Source of the DNA: Saprospirales bacterium | GTDB taxonomy: Bacteria > Bacteroidota > Bacteroidia > Chitinophagales > Saprospiraceae | Reading direction: 5' to 3' | Length of the DNA stretch: 64,000 nucleotides | Assembly (NCBI GenBank): GCA_016703765.1 | Contig: JADJBL010000011.1 | Span: 1 to 64,000 of the forward strand | Shown here: positions 44,584 through 54,011 of the stretch, one piece after another | How positions within the stretch are numbered: position 1 is the stretch's first letter | Layout of the letters: the number at the start of each line of letters is the position of its first letter | The notes under the pieces: model-generated | Databases searched by the model: none | Told to the model about the DNA's origin: nothing | The model's input: only the letters and a program-made list of their open reading frames with translations | Made by a program: the position numbers and the translations under genes

Positions 44584-45837
44584 ATGAGTATGAAAAATTT
44601 CCTCTACACCCTTGCCATTCTGGCATCCACCCCTTTTATCTCCAACGCCCAGTCGGGTCTTTTCATCGATACCAGCTACACGGCGGAGCAGATGATCATG
44701 GACTTTTTCGACAACTCCTGCGTTACGCCTTCCAATATCACCTTCAACGGCAGTCCTGTGATGATGGGCTACTTCGAAGGCGCCAACACCGACCTGGGCG
44801 TCAACGCCGGGATCGTAATTTCGACGGGCGATGTGACCCAATTGAGCCAGAACGCCGGATTTTTTGCCACCACTGCCAACAACGCCGATGGAGACCCCGA
44901 CCTGGGTAGCCTTGTTTTCCTTCCTACCTACGATGCGGCGGTGCTGGAATTCGACATCACGGTGGCCGATACGGGCGACCTCGAATTTCAATATGTGTTT
45001 GGTTCGGAGGAATATCCCGAATACGTCGGCAGCGGCTTCAATGACATTTTTGCCTTCTTCGTGGACGACCAGTCCGGATCGGGCATGCAAAACATCGCCA
45101 TGATTCCGGGCACCACGACCCCTGTGGCGATCAACAACGTCAACGCAGGCCAAAACTCCGGATATTTTGTCGATTACGAAGCCATTATTGGCCAGCATGT
45201 GGCCTTCGACGGCCTGACCACGGTGCTCCCCGCGACTTACGCTTCCGGCAACGGGGCGACATACCATGTCAAGATCGGCGTGACGGACGTCAGCGACGGC
45301 ATCTTCGACTCGGGCGTCTTTATCAGCACCCTCAGCTTGTGCGGACCCGGGCTGGTAAATCCGCCCGCTCAGTTCAGCGCGCAGTTGATCGACAACAAGA
45401 TCACCCTCAGCAATCAATCGCGCTACGCCACTTCCTGGCATTGGGATTTCGGCGACGGCACAACTTCCGAGGAGCGTTACCCCGCGGCGCACGAGTATAC
45501 AAACCCCGGCACTTATGTCGTCACGCTGACCACGCACAACTATTGCTGCTCGGATACCTATTCCCTTACCATGGTGGTCGGTCCTTTGGCTACCGATGAG
45601 TTGGCGGAGAATGGGTTTGAGGTGTTCCCCAATCCGGTGCGTGACGAGCTGAATATTCAGGTGGAAAAGGGCATGGCTTTCGAATACCAGATCTGCGACA
45701 TCAGCGGCCGGATGGTGGCCAAAGGGGAGCAGCAGGGTACGCTGACCCTTCAGACGGGGGCTTGGGAGCGTGGATTGTATTTGCTGACGGTTCGCACCCA
45801 CAGCGGAGTGTTTACGAAAAAATTGTCGTTGTTATAA
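44584..45837 (+). CDS. Choice-of-anchor L protein with PKD domain and T9SS sorting domain
   Basis: ATG 44584 gives a signal peptide (MKNFLYTLAILASTPFISNAQ). The mature part starts with a choice-of-anchor L domain (about 20-260: GIVISTGDVTQLSQNAG, LEFQYVFGSEEYPEYVGSGFNDIFAFFV). A PKD domain follows (SRYATSWHWDFGDGTTSEE, ATHEYTNPGTYVVTLTT-like; the sequence reads AAHEYTNPGTYVVT). The T9SS type A domain closes it (EVFPNPVRDELNIQV, GLYLLTVRTHSGVFTKKLSLL). It is a secreted surface protein, about 417 residues; function unknown, possibly adhesion. Confidence 0.9.
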   Translation: MSMKNFLYTLAILASTPFISNAQSGLFIDTSYTAEQMIMDFFDNSCVTPSNITFNGSPVMMGYFEGANTDLGVNAGIVISTGDVTQLSQNAGFFATTANNADGDPDLGSLVFLPTYDAAVLEFDITVADTGDLEFQYVFGSEEYPEYVGSGFNDIFAFFVDDQSGSGMQNIAMIPGTTTPVAINNVNAGQNSGYFVDYEAIIGQHVAFDGLTTVLPATYASGNGATYHVKIGVTDVSDGIFDSGVFISTLSLCGPGLVNPPAQFSAQLIDNKITLSNQSRYATSWHWDFGDGTTSEERYPAAHEYTNPGTYVVTLTTHNYCCSDTYSLTMVVGPLATDELAENGFEVFPNPVRDELNIQVEKGMAFEYQICDISGRMVAKGEQQGTLTLQTGAWERGLYLLTVRTHSGVFTKKLSLL

Positions 45838-45856
45838 GAAAAGAGGTTTTTCCTGC

Positions 45857-45887
45857 AAACGGCGTCCGCCTGAGGCGGACGCCGTTT
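45857..45887 (+). terminator. Rho-independent terminator
   Basis: A perfect 14-bp stem AAACGGCGTCCGCC with its complement around a TGA loop, then CTTATT, 20 bp after the T9SS cargo stop. Confidence 0.88.
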
Positions 45888-45904
45888 CTTATTAACGCCG
45901 TTTC

Positions 45905-46657
45905 ATGAAAACCCCTTCTTTCCGTTCTCCTCCCATTTTCCAATCTTTCCCCGAACTCCTCGCCGCAGAAAGCACCCGGCACGGAGGGCTTAGCTCTTTC
46001 CCCTACCAATCTCTAAACGTCGGCCTATTTACAGAGGACCGGCCTGAACACATCCGGCAAAACCGGGGCTTGTTGTTCTCCTCCCTGGGTATCTCGGAAG
46101 ACCAGGTAGCTTCCTCCCACCAGGTGCATGGGGACCAGATCCTGATGGCTGAAAAACCGGGATTCTACGAAGGCTACGACGCCCTGATCACATCCATGCC
46201 GGGCCTTTTTCTGAGCGTGACCATCGCCGACTGTACCCCCATCCTGGTCTACGATCCGGTTCATCGGGCGGTAGCTGCCATCCATGCAGGCTGGAGGGGC
46301 ACGGCCAGCCGGATCGTCCAAAAAACCATGCAGGCCATGAAGGAGCTTTTCCAAACGAGGGCCGAAGTTTGCTATGCCTACGTGGGTACCTGTATCGATG
46401 AATGTTCTTACGAAGTGGGAGCAGAGGTGGCCGGGCATTTCGAAACGCCGTTTTCGCGATTCGATGCACAAAAGCAGAAATACTTTCTCGACTTGAAAGC
46501 CGCCAATGTCGCGCAATTGCGAGCGGAAGGCATGGCGGAAGAGCGGATCGGGATATCCCCCTATTCTACCGTGCTGCACAACGAGGACTATTTTTCACAC
46601 CGGAAAGAAAAGGGGGAAACAGGGAGGATGTTGGCGCTTGTCGGGGTGAGGGAGTAA
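45905..46657 (+). CDS. pgeF: Peptidoglycan editing factor PgeF (YfiH/laccase-domain family)
   Basis: The 250-residue protein belongs to the multicopper-oxidase-like DUF152 family that removes mis-incorporated residues from muropeptide precursors. Metal ligands are visible as SSHQVHGD, ADCTPILVYD and AAIHAGWRG, and the family's VGTCIDECSYEVG segment is present. Length is normal. Its last 70 bp overlap the 3' end of the convergent GT39 gene. Confidence 0.92.
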   Translation: MKTPSFRSPPIFQSFPELLAAESTRHGGLSSFPYQSLNVGLFTEDRPEHIRQNRGLLFSSLGISEDQVASSHQVHGDQILMAEKPGFYEGYDALITSMPGLFLSVTIADCTPILVYDPVHRAVAAIHAGWRGTASRIVQKTMQAMKELFQTRAEVCYAYVGTCIDECSYEVGAEVAGHFETPFSRFDAQKQKYFLDLKAANVAQLRAEGMAEERIGISPYSTVLHNEDYFSHRKEKGETGRMLALVGVRE

Positions 46658-47973
46658 ATGGTGTCATTTCTGACTGCCACTACGGCATCCCCCTTTCGCA
46701 ATTCGGGAAGCTCCTCCGCACAAGCAAGGCAAATCAATTGAGGCTCTATAAAATACAGGTACAACAAATCCCGCTGTGAGGGGAGGGACCCTACATAAAA
46801 AACGCGCTCCGCCTGTTCCAGAAAAGGCCGTGCCCGCTCGATCATGGGAGGCAAAGGCCCCCCTTCATGGGCAATTTCCAGCGCCCGGCGCGAAAGCGTA
46901 AAAAGGAGCAATGCGCCAAAAAGAACCCAAACCAACTTGTGTTTCGCCATTTTCCGGAGGAGGAAGACCATAGTAATCGCCACAAAAGGCAAGGCCGGCG
47001 AAAAATACCATCGGTGCGTGGTGGCAGCCAGGGAAAGGAGCAGGCCCAGACTTAGCCAACAGGCGAGCGAATAAACCAGAAGGGGGTTGTCTTTCCAATT
47101 CCAGCTGAAACCGGCTTTTTTCGGGAAAAAGGAAACCACCGCCAAAAGTCCGTACAAGACGTAGTTCCAAAGATTGAAGTAGGCGTCCATGCAGACGATG
47201 AAAAAACTGAATTGCGAAGGGTTTTGCGGGGTTTCAAAGCCGGTATCGGAAAACCGCTCCAAAATATCGTAGCTGATTAGCCGGCCAGGCGCCTGATCTT
47301 CGTTGATAAAAACCAGCCAGATCAAGGGGATTATAGAAAATAACAGAAGCTGGCGCACCAGGAGTTTCCAGTTCAAATCCTTGTAAGCGCCCGTCAGCGC
47401 TAAAAAGATCGCCTGGCCCGGCAACAGCACCGCCATGGCCGGCCCCTTGGTCATAAATGCCCCGGCGAGGAGGAGGGAAGCGAGGGTCAAATTCCATTCC
47501 TTTCCCCCGGAGAAGAACCGCATGAAAAAATAGCTGTTCGCCATCAGGAAAAAGATCAGGAGCGCGTCGAAATCGCCCGTCCTGCCTGTATGATGCCCTA
47601 CCAAACCCTTGACGGATAGCAGTACCAGGCAGGCCATTATGGCAAACACCTCTCCGTAATACCTCCGGCCAAGCAGGTACACAAAAAACAGGGCCCCGAG
47701 CATGGCCAGGGCAGACGGGATCCGCAAGGCCAGGGTGTTGTACCCCAGGATCGAAAACGAGCCAGCCAGAATCCAGGTAAAAAGAGGAGGCTTGTTGACC
47801 CAGGTATCCGGCTCGTTGGCAAACCAGAGACCCCGCCAATGGCCGTGCTCCAGCATTTCCACTGCGTTGATACCGTTCCTGGCTTCGTCGTATTCAAAAA
47901 CGGGAGGCTGGCCCAGGCGAAAAAAGAGGAAAAACAGGACAAGCGCTGCAACCAAAAAGCGTATCAAGGACAT
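46588..47973 (-). CDS. GT39-like integral membrane glycosyltransferase
   Basis: The 461-residue protein has about ten hydrophobic segments and the acidic loop FEYDEARNGINAVEML after the first helix, matching the DE motif of the ArnT/PMT (GT39/GT83) family that uses polyprenyl-linked sugars. Other landmarks are NKPPLFTWILAGSFSILG, HHTGRTGDFDALLIFFLMANSYFF and KGPAMAVLLPGQ. It transfers a sugar to lipid A or protein on the periplasmic side; acceptor unknown. Its 3' end overlaps pgeF by 70 bp, a long antiparallel overlap of two plausible coding regions. Confidence 0.87.
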   Translation of the reverse strand: MSLIRFLVAALVLFFLFFRLGQPPVFEYDEARNGINAVEMLEHGHWRGLWFANEPDTWVNKPPLFTWILAGSFSILGYNTLALRIPSALAMLGALFFVYLLGRRYYGEVFAIMACLVLLSVKGLVGHHTGRTGDFDALLIFFLMANSYFFMRFFSGGKEWNLTLASLLLAGAFMTKGPAMAVLLPGQAIFLALTGAYKDLNWKLLVRQLLLFSIIPLIWLVFINEDQAPGRLISYDILERFSDTGFETPQNPSQFSFFIVCMDAYFNLWNYVLYGLLAVVSFFPKKAGFSWNWKDNPLLVYSLACWLSLGLLLSLAATTHRWYFSPALPFVAITMVFLLRKMAKHKLVWVLFGALLLFTLSRRALEIAHEGGPLPPMIERARPFLEQAERVFYVGSLPSQRDLLYLYFIEPQLICLACAEELPELRKGDAVVAVRNDTIYSLTPTSANILPVSPFSFRCEK

Positions 47974-47992
47974 CTGGAGTTCTTTTGGCTAC

Positions 47993-48029
47993 AAAAAAAA
48001 GGGCGCCGGGTTAACCCCAGCGCCCTTTT
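47993..48029 (-). terminator. Terminator after the small lipoprotein gene
   Basis: The stem AAAAGGGCGC/GCGCCCTTTT has a folded loop. On the minus strand it is followed by a run of eight T residues, 20 bp past the lipoprotein stop. Confidence 0.85.
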
Positions 48030-48048
48030 CATGATTTTCAGCGGTTGA

Positions 48049-48252
48049 TTACTGCTGTTGCGTTCCGCCGTCGGTGCTTTCGGTAGCTGCGGCGCCTTCA
48101 GCAGGAGCTGCTTCCTGAGCCGGAGCTGCCTCTTCAGCGGGAGCTGCTTCTTCGGTCTCTTCGGCTTCGGTCGTGCCGCTGTTGCGGCAAGCCGTGAAAG
48201 TAATAGCGAAAACCATTGCCAACATGGCGAAAATGACTGATACCTTTTTCAT
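48049..48252 (-). CDS. Small Ala/Glu/Pro-rich lipoprotein
   Basis: ATG 48252 gives a 67-residue product with a lipoprotein signal (MKKVSVIFAMLAMVFAITFTAC, Cys22), then a low-complexity tail of EEAAPAEEAAPAQ-like repeats ending TDGGTQQQ. The tail resembles unstructured spacers that reach through the envelope. An upstream in-frame extension would place the signal sequence internally. No family recognised. It has its own terminator. Confidence 0.72.
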   Translation of the reverse strand: MKKVSVIFAMLAMVFAITFTACRNSGTTEAEETEEAAPAEEAAPAQEAAPAEGAAATESTDGGTQQQ

Positions 48253-48408
48253 AGTTCTTTTTTGAATACTGTAAATGTTAAAAATTTTAACAAATTTAAG
48301 GTGAATCTTCAAAATTTTTCTAAAAAAAAGCGGCTTACCACCTCTAATCGAAAAAAATTCTGTTTAAAGACCTAATTTTCCAAACAGGTCACACCCCTTA
48401 ACTACCTC

Positions 48409-49101
48409 ATGGAAGACTTTTTTGCCATATTTTTCAATACAAGCGAGGTGATGTTCGAGTTTGTAGAGCGCTACGGCGCATTCACCTACCTGCTCCTCTT
48501 CCTCATCATCTTCTGCGAAACCGGGCTGGTAGTCACCCCTTTTCTGCCGGGCGACGGACTGCTCTTCTCCGCCGGTATCCTGGCTGCCGCCAATAAACTG
48601 GATATCTGGTGGGCGCTGCTTATCCTGCTCTCCGCCGCCATCCTGGGCAATACCTCCAACTACTTCATCGGAAAATTTCTCGGCGACCGCGTGGTCCACG
48701 CAAAAAAATTCAGGCTGATCCGAAAGAACCACATCCTTCGAACCAATCAATACTACGAAAAACACGGGGGGAAAGCCCTGATCCTCGGTCGTTTTATCCC
48801 GGTGATCCGGACGATGGTGCCCTTCGTGGCCGGGATCGGTAAAATGAAGTTCCGTCCCTTTATGAACTTTACCATCCTGGGCGGAATGATCTGGGTCCTG
48901 CCGATCACGTTGGGAGGTTACTACTTCGGCGAAAGTATCTGGGTGCAAAAAAATTTCCTCCTCATCTACCTATTACTCTGGATACTGACCCTGATACCGC
49001 TGCTCTGGGATGTCATCGTCATGCGGGTCAGGCTGATGTTCGCCAAACGCCCGCTTCCCGGAACCCGGCTCCCCGGAGGAAAAAAACCTCCGCTGGATTA
49101 A
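48409..49101 (+). CDS. DedA family (VTT domain) membrane protein
   Basis: The 230-residue protein shows DedA hallmarks: FCETGLVVTPFLPGDGLLFSAGIL (residues 41-64), GNTSNYFIGKFLGDRV, and FIPVIRTMVPFVAGIGKMKFRPFMNFTILGGMIWV, with hydrophobic helices around them. DedA/VTT proteins move phospholipids or undecaprenyl phosphate across the inner membrane. Monocistronic; its stop codon overlaps the convergent 32-residue frame. Confidence 0.9.
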   Translation: MEDFFAIFFNTSEVMFEFVERYGAFTYLLLFLIIFCETGLVVTPFLPGDGLLFSAGILAAANKLDIWWALLILLSAAILGNTSNYFIGKFLGDRVVHAKKFRLIRKNHILRTNQYYEKHGGKALILGRFIPVIRTMVPFVAGIGKMKFRPFMNFTILGGMIWVLPITLGGYYFGESIWVQKNFLLIYLLLWILTLIPLLWDVIVMRVRLMFAKRPLPGTRLPGGKKPPLD

Positions 49102-49196
49102 CCCAAATAGGCTCGAACCAACATAACGATCAATAATACAAAGGCAATTGCCATAATCGTTATCAGGTAGTAGAAGCCGGCCTTATTCTTGTCCAT
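49098..49196 (-). CDS. Putative 32-residue single-pass membrane peptide
   Basis: ATG 49196 to TAA 49098-49100 encodes MDKNKAGFYYLITIMAIAFV followed by LLIVMLVRAYLG: a short basic N-terminus, a transmembrane helix and a basic C-terminal Arg. It lies 31 bp after the RND pump gene on the same strand, at the end of that operon, where small accessory subunits of pumps can occur. It is too short for family recognition, and a chance frame cannot be excluded. Confidence 0.5.
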   Translation of the reverse strand: MDKNKAGFYYLITIMAIAFVLLIVMLVRAYLG

Positions 49197-49227
49197 ACTT
49201 TTTGTCTTTTCGTTTGAAAGCGCAAAG

Positions 49228-52200
49228 CTATACAATTCTTGCTGAATTCGTTTCCACAACATCTACTGCGTTTGCCTTCTTCGAAGACAGGTAGGAATAG
49301 ATGACCGGCACCACGAACAGGGTGAGAATGGTCGAAAAGATCAATCCCCCTATGATGGCGATCCCCATGGAAACGCGGCTTTCGCTGCCCGCCCCCAGCG
49401 CAAGCGCGATAGGCAGGGTACCTAAAATGGTGGAAAAGCTCGTCATCAAAATGGGCCGGAAACGCGACACCGAAGCGTCCATGATCGCGTCGTGACGGCT
49501 CAAACCCTGGGCCTTTCGCTGGTTGGCGAACTCCACGATCAAAATGCCGTTTTTCGTCACCAACCCGATCAGCATGATGATCCCGATCTGGCTGAAAATA
49601 TTCAGGGTTTCTCCGAAATACCAAAGACTCAGCACGGCCCCTGCCAGGGCCATGGGCACGGTGAACAGAATAATGAGCGGATCCCGAAAACTCTCAAACT
49701 GCGCCGCCAGCACGAGATAAATCAGCGCCAGCGCCAACAAGAAGGCAAATTCCAGGCTCGAAGAGCTCTCCGTAAAATCCTTCGAGGGCCCCGCCAGGGA
49801 GGTAAGAAAGGTATCGTCCAGCACTTTCTTCCCCACCGCATCCATCGCCTCGATCCCATCCCCGATAGTCTTTCCCTTGGCCAGACCGGCAGACACGGTG
49901 GCCGACACAAAGCGGTTGAACCGATAGAGCTGCGGCGGATTGGTCTGCTCATCCAGATGGACCAGGTTGTCGAGCTGGATCATATCTCCCCGCCGGTTGC
50001 GGACGTACAGGGAGCGTAGGTCGACCGGCTCGTCGCGCATGTCCCGCTCAATCTGGCCGATGATCTGATATTGTTTGCCGTTCATGATGAAATACCCGAA
50101 GCGCTGACCGCTCAAGCCCAATTGCAGGGTCTGCGCTACGTCAAGCACCGAAACCCCAAGGTCCTGCGCTTTTTGGCGGTCGATCTCGATGTGGATTTCC
50201 GGCTTGTTGAACTTCAAATCGATATCCACAAAACTGAAAGTTGGATCCTTGCGGGCCTCTTCCAGAAAGGCCGGCAACACCTCCCTGAGTTTTTTAAAAT
50301 TGGGCGCCTGGATCACGTATTGCACCGGCAAACCACCCCGGCGATCGCCGATGGTGGGCTCCTGGGTGCCGAAAGTGCGGGCCCCCGTCAGCGCCATCAC
50401 TTTGGGAGTGATCTCGTCGAGGATCTCCTGCTGCGAACGCTCCCTCGTCTCAGGAGGCGTAAGAATGGAGAACATAAAGCCCGAATTGACCGAACTGGAT
50501 GCCCCAAAGCCCGGGAAGTCACGGAAACGATGCCCTCAGATTCGGGGATCTCTTTGCTGACCAGATCGAACAATTGCCCCATGTAGGTATCCATATTCGA
50601 AGGTCGAGCCTTCGGGCGCCGCGGCGATAAAACGAATCCGGCTCCGGTCTTCGAGGGGCGCCAATTCGGAAGGAAGGCTCCCTCCCAGAAAAAAGATCAT
50701 AACTATGGACAGCCCGATTATGACAAGCGCAACCCAGCGACGGTTCATGATCCAGGAAAGACCGCCGCGGTATGCGTTGTTCAGGCCGGCATAAAATGGC
50801 TCGGTCAGACGGTAGAAATAGGGCTGCCGCACCCGGTGCTTCAACATTCGCGCGCCCAGCATGGGGGTCAGGGTGAGGGCTACGAAAGAGGAAATGAGCA
50901 CCGCTCCCGCCAGCACGATCCCGAATTCCCGGAACAGGCGGCCCGTAAGCCCCTGCAGGAATACCACAGGCATAAATACCGCCACCAGCGCTATCGTGGT
51001 GGCGATCACCGCGAAAATATCTCTTTCGAGCCGACCAGGGCTGCCTCGTAGGGCGGCATTCCCTTCTCGATTTTGGCGTAAATATTTTCCAACACCACGA
51101 TCGCATCATCGACCACGATGCCGATCGCCAACACGATGCCCAGCAGGGTGAGCACATTGATGGAAAAATCGGCTAGATACATGATGAAGAAGGCGCCCAC
51201 CAGAGAGATGGGGATGACCACCACCGGAATGAAGGTGGTACGCCAGTCGCGAAGAAACAGGAAGATGATCAGCACCACCAGCGCAAAAGCCGTGAAGATC
51301 GTCTGTTCGACTTCCTTGATTGAATCCTTTATAAAAACGGTGGTGTCAAACCCGATGCCGAGTTTGATATCCTCCGGAAGGTCTTTTTTGATCTGTTCCA
51401 GGCGGCGGAAAAACTCCTCGGCGATCTCCACGTGGTTGGAGCCCGGCTGTGGAATAATGGCATTGCCCACCATGGGCACCCCGTTGCGCTTGAGGCTGGT
51501 GCGGAGGTTTTCGGGGCCCAGTTCGGCATAGCCCACGTCGCGCAGGCGGACGGTGTTGCCCATATCTTCCTTGAGAATCAGGTCGTTGAATTCCTGGGGA
51601 CTCGTCAGGCGGCCGGCGGTTCGGACCGTCAATTCGGTAAATTGGCCCTCCACGCTGCCGGAGGGAAGTTCGACGTTCTCCCGTATCAGGGCATTGCGCA
51701 CATCGAGGGGCGTCAGTTGATAGGCCGCCAGTTTGGATGGGTCGAGCCAGAGGCGCATGGCGTATTTCTTCTCCCCCCATATCCGTATTTCGCTAACCCC
51801 GTTGATCGTCTGGAGCCGCTCCTTGAACACCTTATCGGCCATATCCGAAAGCTCCAGGAGGGAGCGCTTGTCGCTCTGAATATTGAGAAAAAGAATGGGA
51901 TTGGCATTGGCGTCCGACTTAGCCACCACCGGCGGGTCGGTATCGGGAGGCAGGTTGCCCACGGTCCTGGCCACGCGGTCGCGCACGTCGTTGGCCGCCG
52001 TTTCAAGGTCCATCTCCAGGTTGAACTCCACGGTGATGGTGCTTCGGCCGTCGCGGCTCACCGAGGTCATGGTCCGAATGCCCGCTATCCCGTTGATGGC
52101 CTCTTCCAGCGGTTCGGTGATCTGCGATTCTATGATGTCGGCGTTGGCCCCGGCATAAGAGGTGCTCACCGTGATCACGGGCGGATCCACGTTGGGATAT

Positions 52201-52307
52201 TCCCGGATGCCCAAAAAGACGAGTCCGATAAACCCGAAGAGCAGGATCACGATGGACATTACCGTGGCCAGCACAGGCCTTCTGATACTTACCGAGGATA
52301 GGCTCAT
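49228..52307 (-). CDS. RND efflux pump inner-membrane subunit (AcrB/HAE1 family); frameshifted as sequenced
   Basis: Joined length is about 1027 residues, normal for AcrB-type pumps. The first part (52307-51010) has SIRRPVLATVMSIVILLFG, the porter domain and transmembrane helices with GIVVDDAIVVLENI (motif with the proton-relay Asp pair). A T missing in the A/T run at 51014-51017 restores EIFFAVIATTIALVAVFMPVVFLQG. Frame breaks near 50592 (EGSTFEY to MDTYMGQL) and in GGG 50513-50515 (SVTS to GFGASSSVNSGFMF) precede the intact end with FSQIGIIMLIGLVTKNGILIVEFAN. It exports drugs or lipophilic compounds by proton antiport. Confidence 0.92.
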
Positions 52308-52319
52308 AGCATTCTGTTT

Positions 52320-53414
52320 TTACAGCGTGGACCAGCCCGAAATGGAGACTGCCATGCCTGGGCGAAGTTGCAGGATTCCACTGGTCAGGATCGTATCGCC
52401 TGTTTGAAGGCCCTCGATCACCTGAATGGCGCGGTCTTTTCGGATTCCTGTCTCCACGGGGACCGGCTCGGCCTTGCCATTTCGATAGACGAATATTTTT
52501 TTCCCGCCCAGTTCCGGTATGACCGCTTCGGTTGGCACGAGCAGCGCATTTTCAAATTTTCGCAATTGGACTTTTACCAGGGTAAATGCGCCGGGGGACA
52601 CCCTTCCGGAGGGATTGGGCGCCGCCGCTTCGAAGGTGATGGTCCTGGTTCCCGGATCGACGCGGGGGTCGCGCGCAACGATCGTAGCGGGGAAGTCGCC
52701 CGCAAATCCGGCCAGCTGAAAGCTCACCTTGCCGCCGGTCTGCAGATCGGCGCTGTATTTTTCGGGAATGGAAAATTGAACATGGATGGGGTCGATCTTC
52801 ACCAGCGAAACGATGGGCGTGCCGGGAGAGACATAGCTCCCCTCGCTGATCTGCCGCAGGCCCATTACCCCTCCGAAAGGGGCGCGAATCACCGTCCTCC
52901 CCAATTGGACGTCCAGCAATTTGATCTCTGCGTCGTATTGATCTACCTGCGCCGCCGCGACCTCGTATTCCTGCAGGCTGACTCCTTCTTTTTCGTATAG
53001 CCCCTTGAGGCGGCCAGCGATCTTTTCCGACAGGCGCTTTTGCACTACGAGTTTTTCCCGCTGGGCCTTCCACTCCTCGTCGTTGATCCTCAGGAGCACG
53101 GCGCCTTTTTCCACCCGCTTGCCCTCCTTAAACAGGATGGCCGCCACTTTTCCCGCTATCTCGCTGGTGATCTGCACCTCTTCCTCCGGAATGGTCGATC
53201 CGCTCACCTCGATATTATCCGCCAGTTCACCGGTTTTGACGATAAAGCCTTCCACAGTAAGAGGAGGGGCCTGGCCGCCGGGACCGGCAGCCGCAGTTTG
53301 ACCTGGCTCGGCCACCGGCTTGTCGCCGATAAAACCGAAGCGGTATAAAATAAAGATGGCTGCGAGGATGCCCATGCCGCCTAGGGCAATCCATCGAATG
53401 GTGTGTTTGTTCAT
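52320..53414 (-). CDS. RND efflux periplasmic adaptor (membrane fusion protein)
   Basis: The 364-residue protein has an N-terminal anchor (residues 8-26), a biotin-lipoyl-like segment (GAVLLRINDEEWKAQ, TVIRAPFGGVMGLRQISEGSYVSPGTPIVSLVKIDPIHVQFSIPEKY) and beta-barrel and membrane-proximal domains ending GLQTGDTILTSGILQLRPGM. It bridges the inner-membrane pump to an outer-membrane channel. The pump gene follows 12 bp after. No TolC-like gene is adjacent. Confidence 0.92.
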   Translation of the reverse strand: MNKHTIRWIALGGMGILAAIFILYRFGFIGDKPVAEPGQTAAAGPGGQAPPLTVEGFIVKTGELADNIEVSGSTIPEEEVQITSEIAGKVAAILFKEGKRVEKGAVLLRINDEEWKAQREKLVVQKRLSEKIAGRLKGLYEKEGVSLQEYEVAAAQVDQYDAEIKLLDVQLGRTVIRAPFGGVMGLRQISEGSYVSPGTPIVSLVKIDPIHVQFSIPEKYSADLQTGGKVSFQLAGFAGDFPATIVARDPRVDPGTRTITFEAAAPNPSGRVSPGAFTLVKVQLRKFENALLVPTEAVIPELGGKKIFVYRNGKAEPVPVETGIRKDRAIQVIEGLQTGDTILTSGILQLRPGMAVSISGWSTL

Positions 53415-53521
53415 CTCAAAGGGGTTGAAAACAAAACGTTGTCTTTTTAACAGGCAAAGATACGTAATGTTGAACCCTTCTATGTTTTCGAACTTCTTAA
53501 GTTCTTAACAAAAATTGGTCA

Positions 53522-53558
53522 AAAAGAGCGCGTCCGCCTGCGGCGGACGCGCTCTTTT
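53522..53558 (-). terminator. Terminator after the YeeE/YedE genes
   Basis: A 16-17-bp near-perfect stem AAAAGAGCGCGTCCGC with its complement, loop TGC. On the minus strand it is followed by TTTTT, 20 bp past the stop at 53579. It ends the leftward transcript from the hydrogenase locus. Confidence 0.85.
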
Positions 53559-53578
53559 AAATTATTTTTTTTTAGTAC

Positions 53579-53992
53579 TTAATGCGGCAAATACTTGCGA
53601 AGCAGCCCGTATAAAAACGTACCTAACATCGCGGTCGACAAAAACACGATCAGCACCGTATACCCGCTTCCCAGCAGGATGAACATCGGCCCGGGGCAGA
53701 TGCCGGCCAGGGCCCAGCCCAGCCCGAAGATAAACCCGCCGATGAGGTAGCGGGGCACCGTCTTGTCTTTCGGGTTAAAAGTGATCTCCGTCCCTTCTAA
53801 AGATTTCAGATGCCTCCATTTGATAATCTGCACGATCCCTATGCCCAGCGCAATTGCCGAGCAGATGATGCCGTACATGTGGAAAGACTGGAAATGGAAC
53901 ATTTCATAGATGCGAAACCAGGATACCGCTTCCGATTTATATAACACGATGCCGAAAAGCAGGCCTACCAGGATGAATTTGCTGAGTTTCAT
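53579..53992 (-). CDS. YeeE/YedE-type sulfur transporter half, DUF6691-like
   Basis: The 137-residue protein has four transmembrane helices and the family motifs FILVGLLFGIVLYKSEAVSWFRIYEMF at the start and RYLIGGFIFGLGWALAGICPGPMF in the second half. CPGP is the conserved cysteine motif thought to pass thiosulfate-derived sulfur. It is the shorter partner of the gene just upstream; together they reproduce the two halves of a full-length YeeE. Confidence 0.85.
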   Translation of the reverse strand: MKLSKFILVGLLFGIVLYKSEAVSWFRIYEMFHFQSFHMYGIICSAIALGIGIVQIIKWRHLKSLEGTEITFNPKDKTVPRYLIGGFIFGLGWALAGICPGPMFILLGSGYTVLIVFLSTAMLGTFLYGLLRKYLPH

Positions 53993-54011
53993 GATTTGAG
54001 GTTTAGGGGGG

